IMG/VR virus record: IMGVR_UViG_3300017762_000086
Location: 1-22,587 of that record
Origin: a virus
DNA: 22,587 bases
Reading direction: 5' to 3' (one strand)
Part shown: positions 1 through 7,149 of the stretch, one piece after another
How positions within the stretch are numbered: the first letter of the stretch is position 1
Layout of the letters: each line of letters starts with the position of its first letter
Made by a program: the position numbers and the translations under genes
The notes under the pieces: model-generated
The model's database searches: none
Seen by the model: only the letters and a program-made list of their open reading frames with translations
What the model was told of the DNA's origin: nothing

Positions 1-6
1 ATCACA

Positions 7-33
7 GGGGCCGGCAACGGCCCCCCTTTTTTT
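7..33 (+). terminator. Intrinsic terminator abutting the next start codon
   Basis: A perfect 7-bp GC stem (ggggccg at 7-13 with cggcccc at 18-24) closes a GCAA tetraloop of the stable GNRA type. It is followed by cc and seven T (27-33). This is a textbook Rho-independent terminator. The ATG of the next gene starts at 34, directly after the last T. By gene order it probably terminates or attenuates transcription from the major capsid gene to the left, outside the window. Confidence 0.9.
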
Positions 34-228
34 ATGAAAGTCACTTGCACCAAAGCAGTCATGGCAAGCGGCCAAGTCCTTGAGGCTGGTCAAAGCTATG
101 ACTTAAGCAACGCAGACGGTGAATTGCTAATCCGCATGGGTAAAGCAATCAAAGCTGACGAAACTGCTGCAGACCCTAAGCCCAAAGCAAAACGCACTCG
201 GAAACCTAAGGCTGATGGCGCTAGCTGA
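34..228 (+). CDS. Small head-region protein, 64 aa (gpFI-position)
   Basis: The protein has a compact N-terminal domain with the pattern VMxSGxxxEAGxxYDLxxADxELLIRMGKA (residues 9-38). It ends in a Lys/Arg-rich tail (KPKAKRTRKPK). I recall similar small proteins just after the major capsid gene in many siphoviruses, where the role is unknown. Its position matches lambda FI, but no homology to FI is claimed. The ATG at 34 is chosen because the conserved part begins immediately. The next ATG, at 61, would cut into it. There is no Shine-Dalgarno sequence, because the terminator T run abuts the start. The 3' end overlaps the next gene by 14 nt. Confidence 0.75.
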   Translation: MKVTCTKAVMASGQVLEAGQSYDLSNADGELLIRMGKAIKADETAADPKPKAKRTRKPKADGAS

Positions 229-508
229 TTTTTTATCAGACGATCTAGGGGTCTTCCTTAATGATCCTTTTGGCGTATCTGCAACGTCAGGCTCTACAAC
301 CGCCAAAGTCTTGTTGGATCAGCCCAGTCAAGTCTTGGCTGGTGACATGGTGTTGCATACCGACTACCAGATCACCGCCAAGGCTTCTGACTTTGGAACT
401 CTTACGGCAGGCACCAGCATCACCGTTGATTCTGTGGCCTATACAGTTCGTGAAACTCGTTTAATTGATGACGGGTTGCTTTGTGAAATCTCGCTGCAGA
501 AGACATGA
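215..508 (+). CDS. Head-tail connector, gpFII-like, 97 aa
   Basis: A small beta-rich protein. The C-terminal pattern (IDSVAYTVRETRLIDDGLLCEISL-like, residues 69-95) is typical of head-tail attachment proteins related to lambda gpFII, which sit at the head vertex and form the docking face for the tail. Length is close to the family size of about 100-120 residues. It overlaps the upstream gene by 14 nt and the tail terminator gene by 4 nt (ATGA), so translation is probably coupled. The assignment rests on motif style plus position between head and tail terminator genes. The family diverges strongly in sequence, so structure prediction would be the better test. Confidence 0.7.
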   Translation: MALADFLSDDLGVFLNDPFGVSATSGSTTAKVLLDQPSQVLAGDMVLHTDYQITAKASDFGTLTAGTSITVDSVAYTVRETRLIDDGLLCEISLQKT

Positions 509-936
509 CGACACTGCGCGAAAACATTCTTGAAGACATCATGAGCAGCCTGAGCGGCACCACGAATGTGGGCTCTCGGATTTATCGCAGCCGTGTTGTA
601 CCATTGCAGCGTGGTGAAAGCCCTGCATTAGTTGTTGAGCCTGTAAGTGATACGCCAGAACAGAACACAAGTTTGCCGACCTTGGATTGGTCGTTTGTTG
701 TTCGTGTGTCTGTAATCGTGCGAGGTGATAAGCCTGATGAAGTTGCCGACCCAATAGTTGAAAGCCTGCACAGCAAAATCATGGCTGATTTAACTCTTGG
801 CGGTTATGCAATAGACGTTCAGCCGCAAGGCGTAAGTTTTGAAATGGTTGATGCAGATCAACCCGCAGGCGTTATAGGTTGCGATTATCTAGTTCGTTAC
901 CGAACTCGATTAGCTGATCTGACGCAAGGACCTTAA
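505..936 (+). CDS. Tail terminator protein (gpU-like), 143 aa
   Basis: Begins with an N-terminal helix (MTTLRENILEDIMSSLSG). The sequence then alternates strands and helices, with an ALVVEP strand, a FVVRVSVIVRG strand, a helix DPIVESLHSKIMAD and a C-terminal strand DYLVRYRTR. This matches the small alpha/beta fold of siphovirus tail terminators and completion proteins. Such proteins form a ring that caps the tail tube and joins it to the head. It sits directly between the connector and the tube gene, as expected. The start overlaps the connector stop (ATGA). A minor-tail gpZ-type protein is the main alternative, because the lambda order has both Z and U here and only one gene is present. Confidence 0.7.
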   Translation: MTTLRENILEDIMSSLSGTTNVGSRIYRSRVVPLQRGESPALVVEPVSDTPEQNTSLPTLDWSFVVRVSVIVRGDKPDEVADPIVESLHSKIMADLTLGGYAIDVQPQGVSFEMVDADQPAGVIGCDYLVRYRTRLADLTQGP

Positions 937-937
937 G

Positions 938-1105
938 ATGGAAGATGAAAACTTGGGTCAAGGAGGTGCATACCTTGTTGATCCAAAAACCGGCAAACGA
1001 AAGCTCATTGAGCGGACTCAGCCGGCTCAACCTACTAGCCCCAATTTTGAGGTTGTAACCGATGACACTGAGGACGAGTCAACGCCTATTGCTGGCGAAG
1101 ATTGA
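938..1105 (+). CDS. Small conserved tail-region protein, 55 aa
   Basis: The ATG at 938 lies 2 nt after the tail terminator stop and reads to a TGA at 1103-1105. The N-terminal half carries the pattern GGAYLVDPKTGKRKLIERT. I recall this signature from short proteins next to tail tube genes in other phages. The C-terminal half is acidic and probably disordered. The 3' end overlaps the tail tube start by 44 nt in another frame. Its function is unknown. Tight packing and coding-like composition support it as real. Confidence 0.7.
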   Translation: MEDENLGQGGAYLVDPKTGKRKLIERTQPAQPTSPNFEVVTDDTEDESTPIAGED

Positions 1106-1994
1106 AAGCAGCTACGGGTCCGACCCAACAGCTGCAGGCACTGATGCGGTTTTAGTCCGCAACATGGAGATCACTCCGCTTCAAGCTGATGCTGTTGAGC
1201 GTGAGTTGATCCGTGGCTACATGGGTAATTACGACATTCTTTTGGCTAACCAGCGAGTTGAGATCTCGTTTGAGGTTGAGCTTGCAGGTTCTGGGGCTGC
1301 AGGCACAGCGCCTAAGTGGGACGCAATTATCCGTTCTTGTGGCAACTCAGTCACGACAGTGACAAGCACTTCTGTTACTTATGCGCCAATTAGCGCATCA
1401 TTTGAAAGTTGCACGCTTGAGTATTTTGTTGATGGAGTTCGTCACAAGTTGACTGGCTGTCGTGGCAGTTTTGCGATCACAGGCGAAGTCGGAGAGATCC
1501 CTGTTATCAATTTCACGATGACGGGATTGTTCAACACGCCAACTGACACAGCAAACCCAAGCACAACCTACGCAAACCAGGCTGCGCCAGTCATTTTCAA
1601 GAACGGCAACACGACAGCCTTTACTTTGTTCAGTTACGCGGGTTCATTGCAGTCCTTCAGCTTTGACCAGTCCAATACGACTGTTTATCGCGAATTGGTT
1701 GGTGGGACCAAAGAGGTTTTGATTACTGATCGCCGGCCTAATGGCACAATCGTGCTTGAGGCTGAATTGCTCGCCACTCATAACTTCTTTACTGATGCCA
1801 CAGGCACCAGCACCGGGACAAATACGTTCCAGCATGGTCAATCAGCCGGCAACATTGTCACCTTCAGTGCCCCACAGACTGACCTAGGTTCACCAACCTA
1901 TTCAGATTCTGACGGCATCCAAATGTTGAATTTGCCCTACAACGCAACGCCAACAACTGCAGGGAACAATGAGTACAGCATTGTTTGTACTTAA
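1062..1994 (+). CDS. Major tail tube protein, 310 aa
   Basis: The N-terminus (SQRLLLAKIESSYGSDPTA, residues 6-24) fits the conserved opening of siphovirus tail tube proteins (LLAKIExxYGxDPxP). The rest is beta-rich and Thr/Ser/Gly-rich, as expected for a subunit that polymerises as stacked hexameric rings around the tape measure. The start at 1062 is kept despite a 44-nt overlap with the 55-aa gene, because the conserved motif begins at residue 6. A GAGG sits about 9 nt upstream. The gene lies directly upstream of the G/GT chaperones, as in lambda, where V precedes G. A T-rich terminator-like element follows the stop. Confidence 0.85.
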   Translation: MTLRTSQRLLLAKIESSYGSDPTAAGTDAVLVRNMEITPLQADAVERELIRGYMGNYDILLANQRVEISFEVELAGSGAAGTAPKWDAIIRSCGNSVTTVTSTSVTYAPISASFESCTLEYFVDGVRHKLTGCRGSFAITGEVGEIPVINFTMTGLFNTPTDTANPSTTYANQAAPVIFKNGNTTAFTLFSYAGSLQSFSFDQSNTTVYRELVGGTKEVLITDRRPNGTIVLEAELLATHNFFTDATGTSTGTNTFQHGQSAGNIVTFSAPQTDLGSPTYSDSDGIQMLNLPYNATPTTAGNNEYSIVCT

Positions 1995-1995
1995 T

Positions 1996-2028
1996 GGTGC
2001 GCTAGTCTGACGGCGAATCACCTTTTTT
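1996..2028 (+). terminator. Weak terminator-like hairpin with T6 before start codon
   Basis: ggtg (1996-1999) can pair with cacc (2019-2022) and cgc (2000-2002) with gcg (2013-2015), leaving a 3-nt bulge. T6 (2023-2028) follows, and the ATG of the next gene starts at 2029. The stem is weak, so termination would be partial at best. The arrangement copies the strong terminator at 7-33: a hairpin and T run directly before the first gene after a highly expressed structural gene. Confidence 0.45.
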
Positions 2029-2373
2029 ATGGCATTCGTCCTCAAGAAGTCAAATACTTACAAGTGGCCTGTTTCTGTGGATGTTCCTGTTGATGGGGGC
2101 AAGCACGAACGGGTCACTTTTGATGTTGAGTTCAAAGACTTGACGCAGAGCAGACTTTTAGAGATTGCAGAGCTAAGCGCAGAGGGCAACCTGACGGATG
2201 TTGAGATTGCCCGTGAAGTGATGATGGGGTGGATTGGTATCGAGGATGAGGACGGTAAGGATTTGCCGTACAGCATCACAAAGCGAGACGAGCTATTAGA
2301 TGTGCCGATGATGGCAACGGCAATCGCTGGGGCTTATCTAGAGAGCAAGCAGGGAGCCAAGAGAAAAAACTAA
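2029..2373 (+). CDS. G: Tail assembly chaperone G, 114 aa
   Basis: A small acidic-to-neutral protein in the exact position of lambda gpG, between tail tube and tape measure. In lambda, gpG and the frameshift product gpGT coat the tape measure and recruit tube subunits, then leave before the tail is complete. The sequence has an N-terminal beta part and a helical part with acidic patches. The last codons read AGA AAA AAC TAA and contain a canonical slippery heptamer, so a fraction of ribosomes should continue into the downstream T frame. No Shine-Dalgarno is visible, because T6 abuts the ATG. Confidence 0.85.
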   Translation: MAFVLKKSNTYKWPVSVDVPVDGGKHERVTFDVEFKDLTQSRLLEIAELSAEGNLTDVEIAREVMMGWIGIEDEDGKDLPYSITKRDELLDVPMMATAIAGAYLESKQGAKRKN

Positions 2374-2404
2374 GCGAGGCCGTTGAGTATTTGTTCAGCG
2401 GTCC
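2364..2404 (+). promoter_or_regulatory. Programmed -1 ribosomal frameshift signal
   Basis: The slippery heptamer A AAA AAC occupies 2364-2370 in the correct G-frame phase and is followed at once by TAA. After a 7-nt spacer comes a hairpin. The 5' arm is 2378-2386 (ggccgttga), the loop is 2387-2394, and the 3' arm is 2395-2404 (tcagcggtcc). It has nine pairs, one of them a G-U, and a single bulged T at 2402. Heptamer, 5-9 nt spacing and stem-loop form the standard -1 frameshift module. The shift direction from G frame to T frame is -1, as in lambda G/GT. Confidence 0.9.
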
Positions 2405-2693
2405 AGGAGATCAGAGCCAGTTAAAGGCAGACGCTAAGGCGTTTGGCTTGGTGCTGCCTGAAGCGAAAGAGGAGCACTTTGAAGTATGGGAGGAGAATTG
2501 GCCCGCTGTTGAAATGTTCTTACGTTGTCAAACCCAGTGGCGCACAACAATGTCTGGCGTTTGCGGGCTGGACTATACAGCTGTGCAATGGCTGTTTAGA
2601 CTGTATGAAGTCAAGGATGCGCCAGCCGTGCTAGAGGACTTGCAAATCATGGAAGCGGCGGCCATGAAAATTTTGAACAAGGAGAGCAAGTGA
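2370..2693 (+). CDS. T: T extension of tail chaperone GT, -1 frameshift product
   Basis: After slipping at 2364-2370, reading resumes with CTA at 2370 and continues 107 codons to the TGA at 2691-2693. GT is therefore join(2029..2370, 2370..2693), about 221 aa. There is no good start in this frame: the first candidate, TTG at 2391, lies inside the frameshift hairpin and has no ribosome site. The T part is helical, with the pattern FEVWEENWPAVEMFLRCQTQW and then YTAVQWLFRLYEV, and is acidic. In lambda the T domain contacts soluble tail tube subunits. The stop is one base from the tape measure ATG, with AAGGAG upstream serving that gene. Confidence 0.88.
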   Translation, partial: LSEAVEYLFSGPGDQSQLKADAKAFGLVLPEAKEEHFEVWEENWPAVEMFLRCQTQWRTTMSGVCGLDYTAVQWLFRLYEVKDAPAVLEDLQIMEAAAMKILNKESK

Positions 2694-2694
2694 T

Positions 2695-4551
2695 ATGACT
2701 GCCAAGTTTGGGATGCTGATCAGCGCCAAAACGACTGGTGCAAACGATATAAAACGCCTTGGAAACTCCATGCAAGGAGTGCAGGGCAAGGCCAAGAACC
2801 TTGGCATGGCGGTAAAGGGCGTTGGCCTTGCTTTTAAAGCAATGTTTGCCGCTGCTGCCATTGGTGGTATTACGGCGTTTGTAAAAAGCTCTATTGATGC
2901 GGCTGATGCTCTTGGAAAGCTTGAGGTAAGAACTGGCATTGCTGCTGCGAAATTGCAGTCTTATGTAAACGCCGGCAAGCTTGCGGACGTTTCACAAAAG
3001 CAATTGGCTACTGGATTAAAAACTTTGGCCCGTACGCAGCTTGAAGCCGCTGATGGCGTGGCTACCTATGCAGACGCTTACAACAAGCTGGGAGTAAACG
3101 TTAAAAATTCTGACGGCACCATTAAGCAAAGTGATCAGCTGTTGGGCGAAATTGCTGACACGTTTGCAACTTTGCCTGATGGGCCAGAAAAAACCGCTAT
3201 TGCCTTGGATATTTTTGGCAAGTCTGGCGCTGACATGATCACTATGCTTAACGGCGGCAAAGCGTCACTTGAAGAATTTAATTATCAACTAAGTGACAGA
3301 TTTGCTCAAAATGCAGAATACTATAATGACCAAGTAACTAAACTTGGTTTTAAATTTGAAGGCTTTAGGATGCAATTGGCAGATGCTTTGCTTCCTGCCT
3401 TAAGTGCAATAACAGAAGTGTTTGCTGATTTGTTTGCTAGTGGGCAAGATTTTACCCCGTTATTTAAAATAATTGAAACAGGTGTTCGCGGTGTTGCTTC
3501 CGTTATTTTGGGTCTAGTTCAATCAATGCGGTTTTTTACTCGCACTATTAAAGACCTTGTAAAAATTGCAACTCTTGTTGCTAGCGGCAAATTTGGTCAG
3601 GCTTTTGACGTAGCAAAAACTGGGTTGTCTGAGACAAGAGATCAATTTTTTAAAGATATAGAGGCGCAAGGTAAGGTTTTATTTGGCACTTCTGAAGCTC
3701 CAGATAGCTATGGCAGAAGAACTGGTGAAGTATTGCCACCCGGTGGAGGCCAAGACTCAACGGAAGAACAAGCTATAAAGAAACGCAATGCCGCTTTAAG
3801 CAAAGGCGTAGATATAACTCTTAAGCAGACTGCAAGTTTTGCAAAAATGTTGCAAGGCTTAGAAGATGAAAGGCGTTTGCTTGAAGCAAAAATTCTAGGT
3901 AAAGAGAAAGAAGTTGCGTTAGAAATGAAGATTGAAGAAAAGACAAGAAATTTACCTCCAGTGATTGCGGCAGGCGTTGAACAACGTATACGAGGAAATG
4001 CAGCATTGCAAGACACAATTGATGAAACAAAAAATCTAAATACAGAAACCAAAAAAACTAATGCTCTTTTTGAATCAATCAAAAGCACTGTTGGAACAGG
4101 TTTGACCAACGCAATCATGGGCTTGATTGATGGCACAAAGTCTTTAGGCGAGTCTTTGTCTGGCGTATTGAGGCAGATGGCCTCTTTGTTCTTGCAAGCT
4201 GGAACGAAATCTTTAATTGGTTCAATCTTTGCTTCAGCCAACGGCAACGTATTTGCTCAGAATGGCATCGTGCCTTATGCCAAAGGCGGTTACATTGGCC
4301 GGCCAACAATGGCTTTAATGGGGGAGGCAGGCCCTGAAGCCGTGTTGCCTTTACGTCGTGGGTCCAACGGGAAGCTTGGTGTTGAGTCTTCTGGCGGAGG
4401 CACAAGTAACGTAGTGGTCAACGTTGACGCTTCTGGTTCTTCTGTTGAGGGTAATGGCGATCAAGCCGCGCAACTTGGCAAGGCGATTGGGATTGCAGTA
4501 CAACAGGAGCTGATCAAGCAAAAACGACCTGGAGGCTTATTAACTAGCTAA
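2695..4551 (+). CDS. H: Tail tape measure protein (gpH-like), 618 aa
   Basis: The N-terminus carries the lambda-family layout: a helix, then a hydrophobic segment (about residues 43-63, LAFKAMFAAAAIGGITAFVKS). After this comes the conserved block IDAADALGKLEVRTGI (about 67-82) and the block LPDGPEKTAIALDIFGKSGADMI around 160-185. The C-terminal part has GGYIGRPTMALMGEAGPEAVLPLRRG, another family hallmark. A charged coiled-coil stretch runs through about 395-460. The protein sets tail length and later helps DNA entry. At roughly 0.15 nm per residue, a tail of about 90-100 nm is inferred, shorter than in lambda. It has a strong AAGGAG ribosome site about 10 nt upstream. Its TAA overlaps the next ATG by one base. 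Bases 3290-4080 are visibly more A/T-rich than the flanks. Confidence 0.95.
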   Translation: MTAKFGMLISAKTTGANDIKRLGNSMQGVQGKAKNLGMAVKGVGLAFKAMFAAAAIGGITAFVKSSIDAADALGKLEVRTGIAAAKLQSYVNAGKLADVSQKQLATGLKTLARTQLEAADGVATYADAYNKLGVNVKNSDGTIKQSDQLLGEIADTFATLPDGPEKTAIALDIFGKSGADMITMLNGGKASLEEFNYQLSDRFAQNAEYYNDQVTKLGFKFEGFRMQLADALLPALSAITEVFADLFASGQDFTPLFKIIETGVRGVASVILGLVQSMRFFTRTIKDLVKIATLVASGKFGQAFDVAKTGLSETRDQFFKDIEAQGKVLFGTSEAPDSYGRRTGEVLPPGGGQDSTEEQAIKKRNAALSKGVDITLKQTASFAKMLQGLEDERRLLEAKILGKEKEVALEMKIEEKTRNLPPVIAAGVEQRIRGNAALQDTIDETKNLNTETKKTNALFESIKSTVGTGLTNAIMGLIDGTKSLGESLSGVLRQMASLFLQAGTKSLIGSIFASANGNVFAQNGIVPYAKGGYIGRPTMALMGEAGPEAVLPLRRGSNGKLGVESSGGGTSNVVVNVDASGSSVEGNGDQAAQLGKAIGIAVQQELIKQKRPGGLLTS

Positions 4552-4895
4552 TGGCTACTTTCCCAGATATTGACCCTGATTACGGCGCTCAAAAAAACAG
4601 TGCTCCAGTTGTTCGTAAAGTGCAATTCGGAGATGGCTATGAAACCAGATTGACCTATGGGCTCAATCAAAATCCAAAACAATGGTCTTTGTCCTTTGTA
4701 AACATTACAGAGACAGACTCTGACACGATTGAGACATTCTTAGACGCTCGCGCTCTTGACAACGCATCGTTTGATTGGCAGCCGCCAGGATCGTCCGTTG
4801 CTTACAAATGGGTTTGTGAAACTTGGTCGAAATCGATTCCGTATGCAAACCGCGCCACAATTAACGCAACCTTCCGCGAAGTATTTGAACCCTAA
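4551..4895 (+). CDS. M: Minor tail protein M, 114 aa
   Basis: Matches the gpM (Phage_min_tail) pattern: FPDIDPDYGAQKNSAPVVRKVQFGDGYETR at the N-terminus, then PKQWSLSFVNITETDSDTIETFLDAR in the middle and WQPPGSSVAYKWVCETW towards the end. The length is normal for the family, near 110 residues. In lambda, gpM joins the tail tip complex around the distal tube and contacts gpL. It overlaps the tape measure stop by one base (TAATG) and the L gene in the same way, so it is translated within a tightly coupled operon. Confidence 0.93.
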   Translation: MATFPDIDPDYGAQKNSAPVVRKVQFGDGYETRLTYGLNQNPKQWSLSFVNITETDSDTIETFLDARALDNASFDWQPPGSSVAYKWVCETWSKSIPYANRATINATFREVFEP

Positions 4896-5788
4896 TGGCT
4901 TACACCGCTTGGACCGGCAGCACTTCATTTTCTGTTGGTGACGTTAGACGTGCCACTAGCACGCAAAATAGCGGCCTCGTATTTCAGTGCTCAACTGCTG
5001 GAACGTCTGGAAGTTCCGAGCCTGCCTGGCCTACAGACATTGGAAGCACGCTTACAGACAATACTGTTGTTTGGACTGCAATCAGCTCTGTTTATGCCGA
5101 TGTTTCGGCGCTAGCTCCAAGCGCAATTATTGAATTATTTGAATTGCACTATGACAGCACGCTCCATGGCAGTTCTGACGTGCTGCGTTGGCACGCAGGA
5201 TCAAATGCAAACGTGTCGGGAAATATCACGTGGAACGGCAATGCTTATACGCGCATTCCAGTAAAGGCAGACGGTTTTGAATACACAAATGCTGGAGCCT
5301 TGCCAAGGCCAACGTTAACGGTCGCCAATCTAGACAAAATGATTACGGCATTACTTCTTGGGGTAAATGATGTAACCGTCGGCAACGACTTGACGGGCGC
5401 TAAAGTTAAAAGAATTAGAACACTCAAAAAGTTTTTAGACGGAGAGTCAGCTGCGGACCCATACGCAACGTTTCCCGTTGAAGAGTGGTACGTAGATCGT
5501 AAAGCGACTGAATCTCGCGATGTAGTTGTTTTTGAACTTGCAAGCAAGTTGGACTTGCAAGGCAAGGAGCTGCCTAACCGTCAGGTTGTAGCAAACGTGT
5601 GTCAATGGAAGTATCGAAATCCTGAGTGCAGTTATTCAGGCAGTAGTTATTTTGATGTAAACAACAACAGTGTCAGCACTTTCGCTGAAGATGCATGTGG
5701 CAAGCGTTTAAGCAGTTGCAAAGCGCGTTTTGGCGAAAACAATGAACTACCCTTTGGATCATTCCCTGGAGCAGGACTTACTTCATGA
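4895..5788 (+). CDS. L: Tail tip protein L with extra N-terminal domain, 297 aa
   Basis: Residues about 68-297 are the gpL family: SALAPSAIIELFELHY, then a beta-rich middle and a C-terminal Cys domain. The four cysteines are C236, C245, C268 and C275, with spacing 9-23-7. From memory, the iron-sulfur ligands of lambda gpL have the same spacing, so a [4Fe-4S] cluster is inferred. Residues 1-65 are an addition lambda lacks: a small Trp/Gly/Ser-rich beta module with SGLVFQC, TAGTSGSSEPAWP and TDNTVVWTAIS. This type occurs as an accessory carbohydrate-contact-like module in many tail proteins. The protein should form part of the tail tip hub. The TAATG start overlap and the ATGA stop overlap show coupling with M and K. 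Confidence 0.92.
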   Translation: MAYTAWTGSTSFSVGDVRRATSTQNSGLVFQCSTAGTSGSSEPAWPTDIGSTLTDNTVVWTAISSVYADVSALAPSAIIELFELHYDSTLHGSSDVLRWHAGSNANVSGNITWNGNAYTRIPVKADGFEYTNAGALPRPTLTVANLDKMITALLLGVNDVTVGNDLTGAKVKRIRTLKKFLDGESAADPYATFPVEEWYVDRKATESRDVVVFELASKLDLQGKELPNRQVVANVCQWKYRNPECSYSGSSYFDVNNNSVSTFAEDACGKRLSSCKARFGENNELPFGSFPGAGLTS

Positions 5789-6498
5789 CTCTGCCTTCAT
5801 CCGTTGTTGAACAAATTTTGGCTCATGCGGTTGAAACAAGTCCTAAAGAGTGCTGTGGTTTAGTTGCAGTCGTAAAAGGCAGGCGCAAGTATTTTCGTTG
5901 CAAAAATATTGCTGATACGCCTGATGAGCATTTTGTCCTTGATCCAGCCGATTATGCAGCTGTAGAAGACAAGGGTGAGATTGTAGGGGTAGTACACAGC
6001 CATCCCTTTACTAATCACAATCCTTCTCCTGCCGACCGTGTTGCTTGTGAGCAAAGCGGACTACCCTGGCACATCGTTAACCCAACAACAGGAAACTGGG
6101 GGTATTGCGAACCAGAGGGTTTTGAACTCCCGTATGTGGGGCGTAAGTTTTCTCATGGCGTTGTGGACTGCTATTCCTTGGTGCGGGATTGGTACAAGCG
6201 CGAACTAGGAATACAGCTGGGCAATTATTTTCGGCGCGACCGATGGTGGGATAAAGGAGAAAACCTGTATCTAGATAATTTTGAGAAAGAAGGTTTTAGG
6301 AAGATTTCAATTATGGAGGTAAAGCGCGGTGACCTGTTGTTCATGCAGTTGGCGTCTCAAGTACCAAACCACGCTGCAATTTATTTAGGTGACCAGGTTG
6401 TCCTGCACCATGTGCAAGGGCGTTTGTCTAGCAGGGACGTTTACGGCGGGTATTATTTGAAGAACACTGCTTGCACCTTGAGGCATGAAAGTCGTTAA
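5785..6498 (+). CDS. K: Tail tip peptidase K: JAMM plus NlpC/P60, 237 aa
   Basis: Two enzyme domains lie in lambda gpK order. Residues 1-110 are a JAMM/Mov34 metalloprotease-like domain with E22, H71-S-H73-P and S81-P-A-D84, so the zinc-binding residues are intact. Residues 120-237 are an NlpC/P60 cysteine peptidase-like domain with C129 in VVDCYSLVRDWY, H196 in PNHAAIYLGD, and H208 or H209 as third residue. In this family the NlpC domain is thought to open peptidoglycan during DNA entry. The JAMM domain may process a tail protein or act on cross-links. The start overlaps the L stop by 4 nt, and the end overlaps I by 14 nt. Confidence 0.94.
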   Translation: MTLPSSVVEQILAHAVETSPKECCGLVAVVKGRRKYFRCKNIADTPDEHFVLDPADYAAVEDKGEIVGVVHSHPFTNHNPSPADRVACEQSGLPWHIVNPTTGNWGYCEPEGFELPYVGRKFSHGVVDCYSLVRDWYKRELGIQLGNYFRRDRWWDKGENLYLDNFEKEGFRKISIMEVKRGDLLFMQLASQVPNHAAIYLGDQVVLHHVQGRLSSRDVYGGYYLKNTACTLRHESR

Positions 6499-7147
6499 GG
6501 TCTATGGCGCTTTGCGTAAGGAGTTAGGCCAGACTCGGTTTGAGTTTGTGGCTGACACGCCTGCTCAGGCAATGCGTGCCTTGCTGTCAAATTTTCCGCG
6601 CTTACAACAGTGGCTCATTGATAGTGAGAAAAGAGGTGTGGCATATCGAGTAACGGTAGGCAAGCAAAAAATCCACAACGACGACGTGTCAGGGCTGTTT
6701 ACCCCTTGGAGTGAGCGTGAGGTATTTAGTATTACGCCTGTTATGGCCGGAGCTGGACGAGGGACTGGTGCGCTTTTGTTTGGAGCTGCTTTGATTGGCG
6801 CTTCGTTTTTACTCCCGGGAGCTGGTTTGTTTGGAACGCAGGGTTTGATTACCGGCGCAGCCACGGGAACATTTTCTGGTTTAGCAGCAACCTCTGGCTT
6901 AGCTGGAACACTGACGGCAGTGGGTACTTCCTTGTCCTATGTCGGCGCAGGTTTGGTTTTGAGCGGTATTTCTACCATCCTTTCACCAATGCCAAAGCCT
7001 CCTCGTGAGGCGGCTAAGCTTGAGTCCAACAGTTTTAGTGGAGTTGTTCAAACAGCGCGTCAAGGCGTTCCAGTACCAATAGCTTATGGCCGCTTGTTTG
7101 TTGGCTCGGCAGTGATCTCCTCCGGTCTTGACATCGATCAGGTTTAA
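6485..7147 (+). CDS. I: Tail assembly protein I, 220 aa
   Basis: The N-terminus is a small beta-grasp-like domain (MKVVKVYGALRKELGQTRFEFVADTPAQAMRALLSNFP). A long Gly/Ala/Leu-rich hydrophobic region follows (about residues 85-160, starting VMAGAGRGTGALLFGAALIG). The C-terminal segment (about 170-220) has QTARQGVPVPIAYGRLFVGSAVISSGLDID, which is shared by gpI proteins. In lambda, gpI is needed for tail tip assembly but is not kept in the virion. Here it sits between K and J as expected. The 14-nt overlap with K and the 2-nt gap to J keep it in one translational unit. Confidence 0.92.
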   Translation: MKVVKVYGALRKELGQTRFEFVADTPAQAMRALLSNFPRLQQWLIDSEKRGVAYRVTVGKQKIHNDDVSGLFTPWSEREVFSITPVMAGAGRGTGALLFGAALIGASFLLPGAGLFGTQGLITGAATGTFSGLAATSGLAGTLTAVGTSLSYVGAGLVLSGISTILSPMPKPPREAAKLESNSFSGVVQTARQGVPVPIAYGRLFVGSAVISSGLDIDQV

Positions 7148-7149
7148 TC

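Noticed and set aside
3708-4247. 179-residue minus-strand frame inside the tape measure gene
   Set aside because: Composition is shadow-like, and the plus strand carries conserved tape measure motifs across the same bases.
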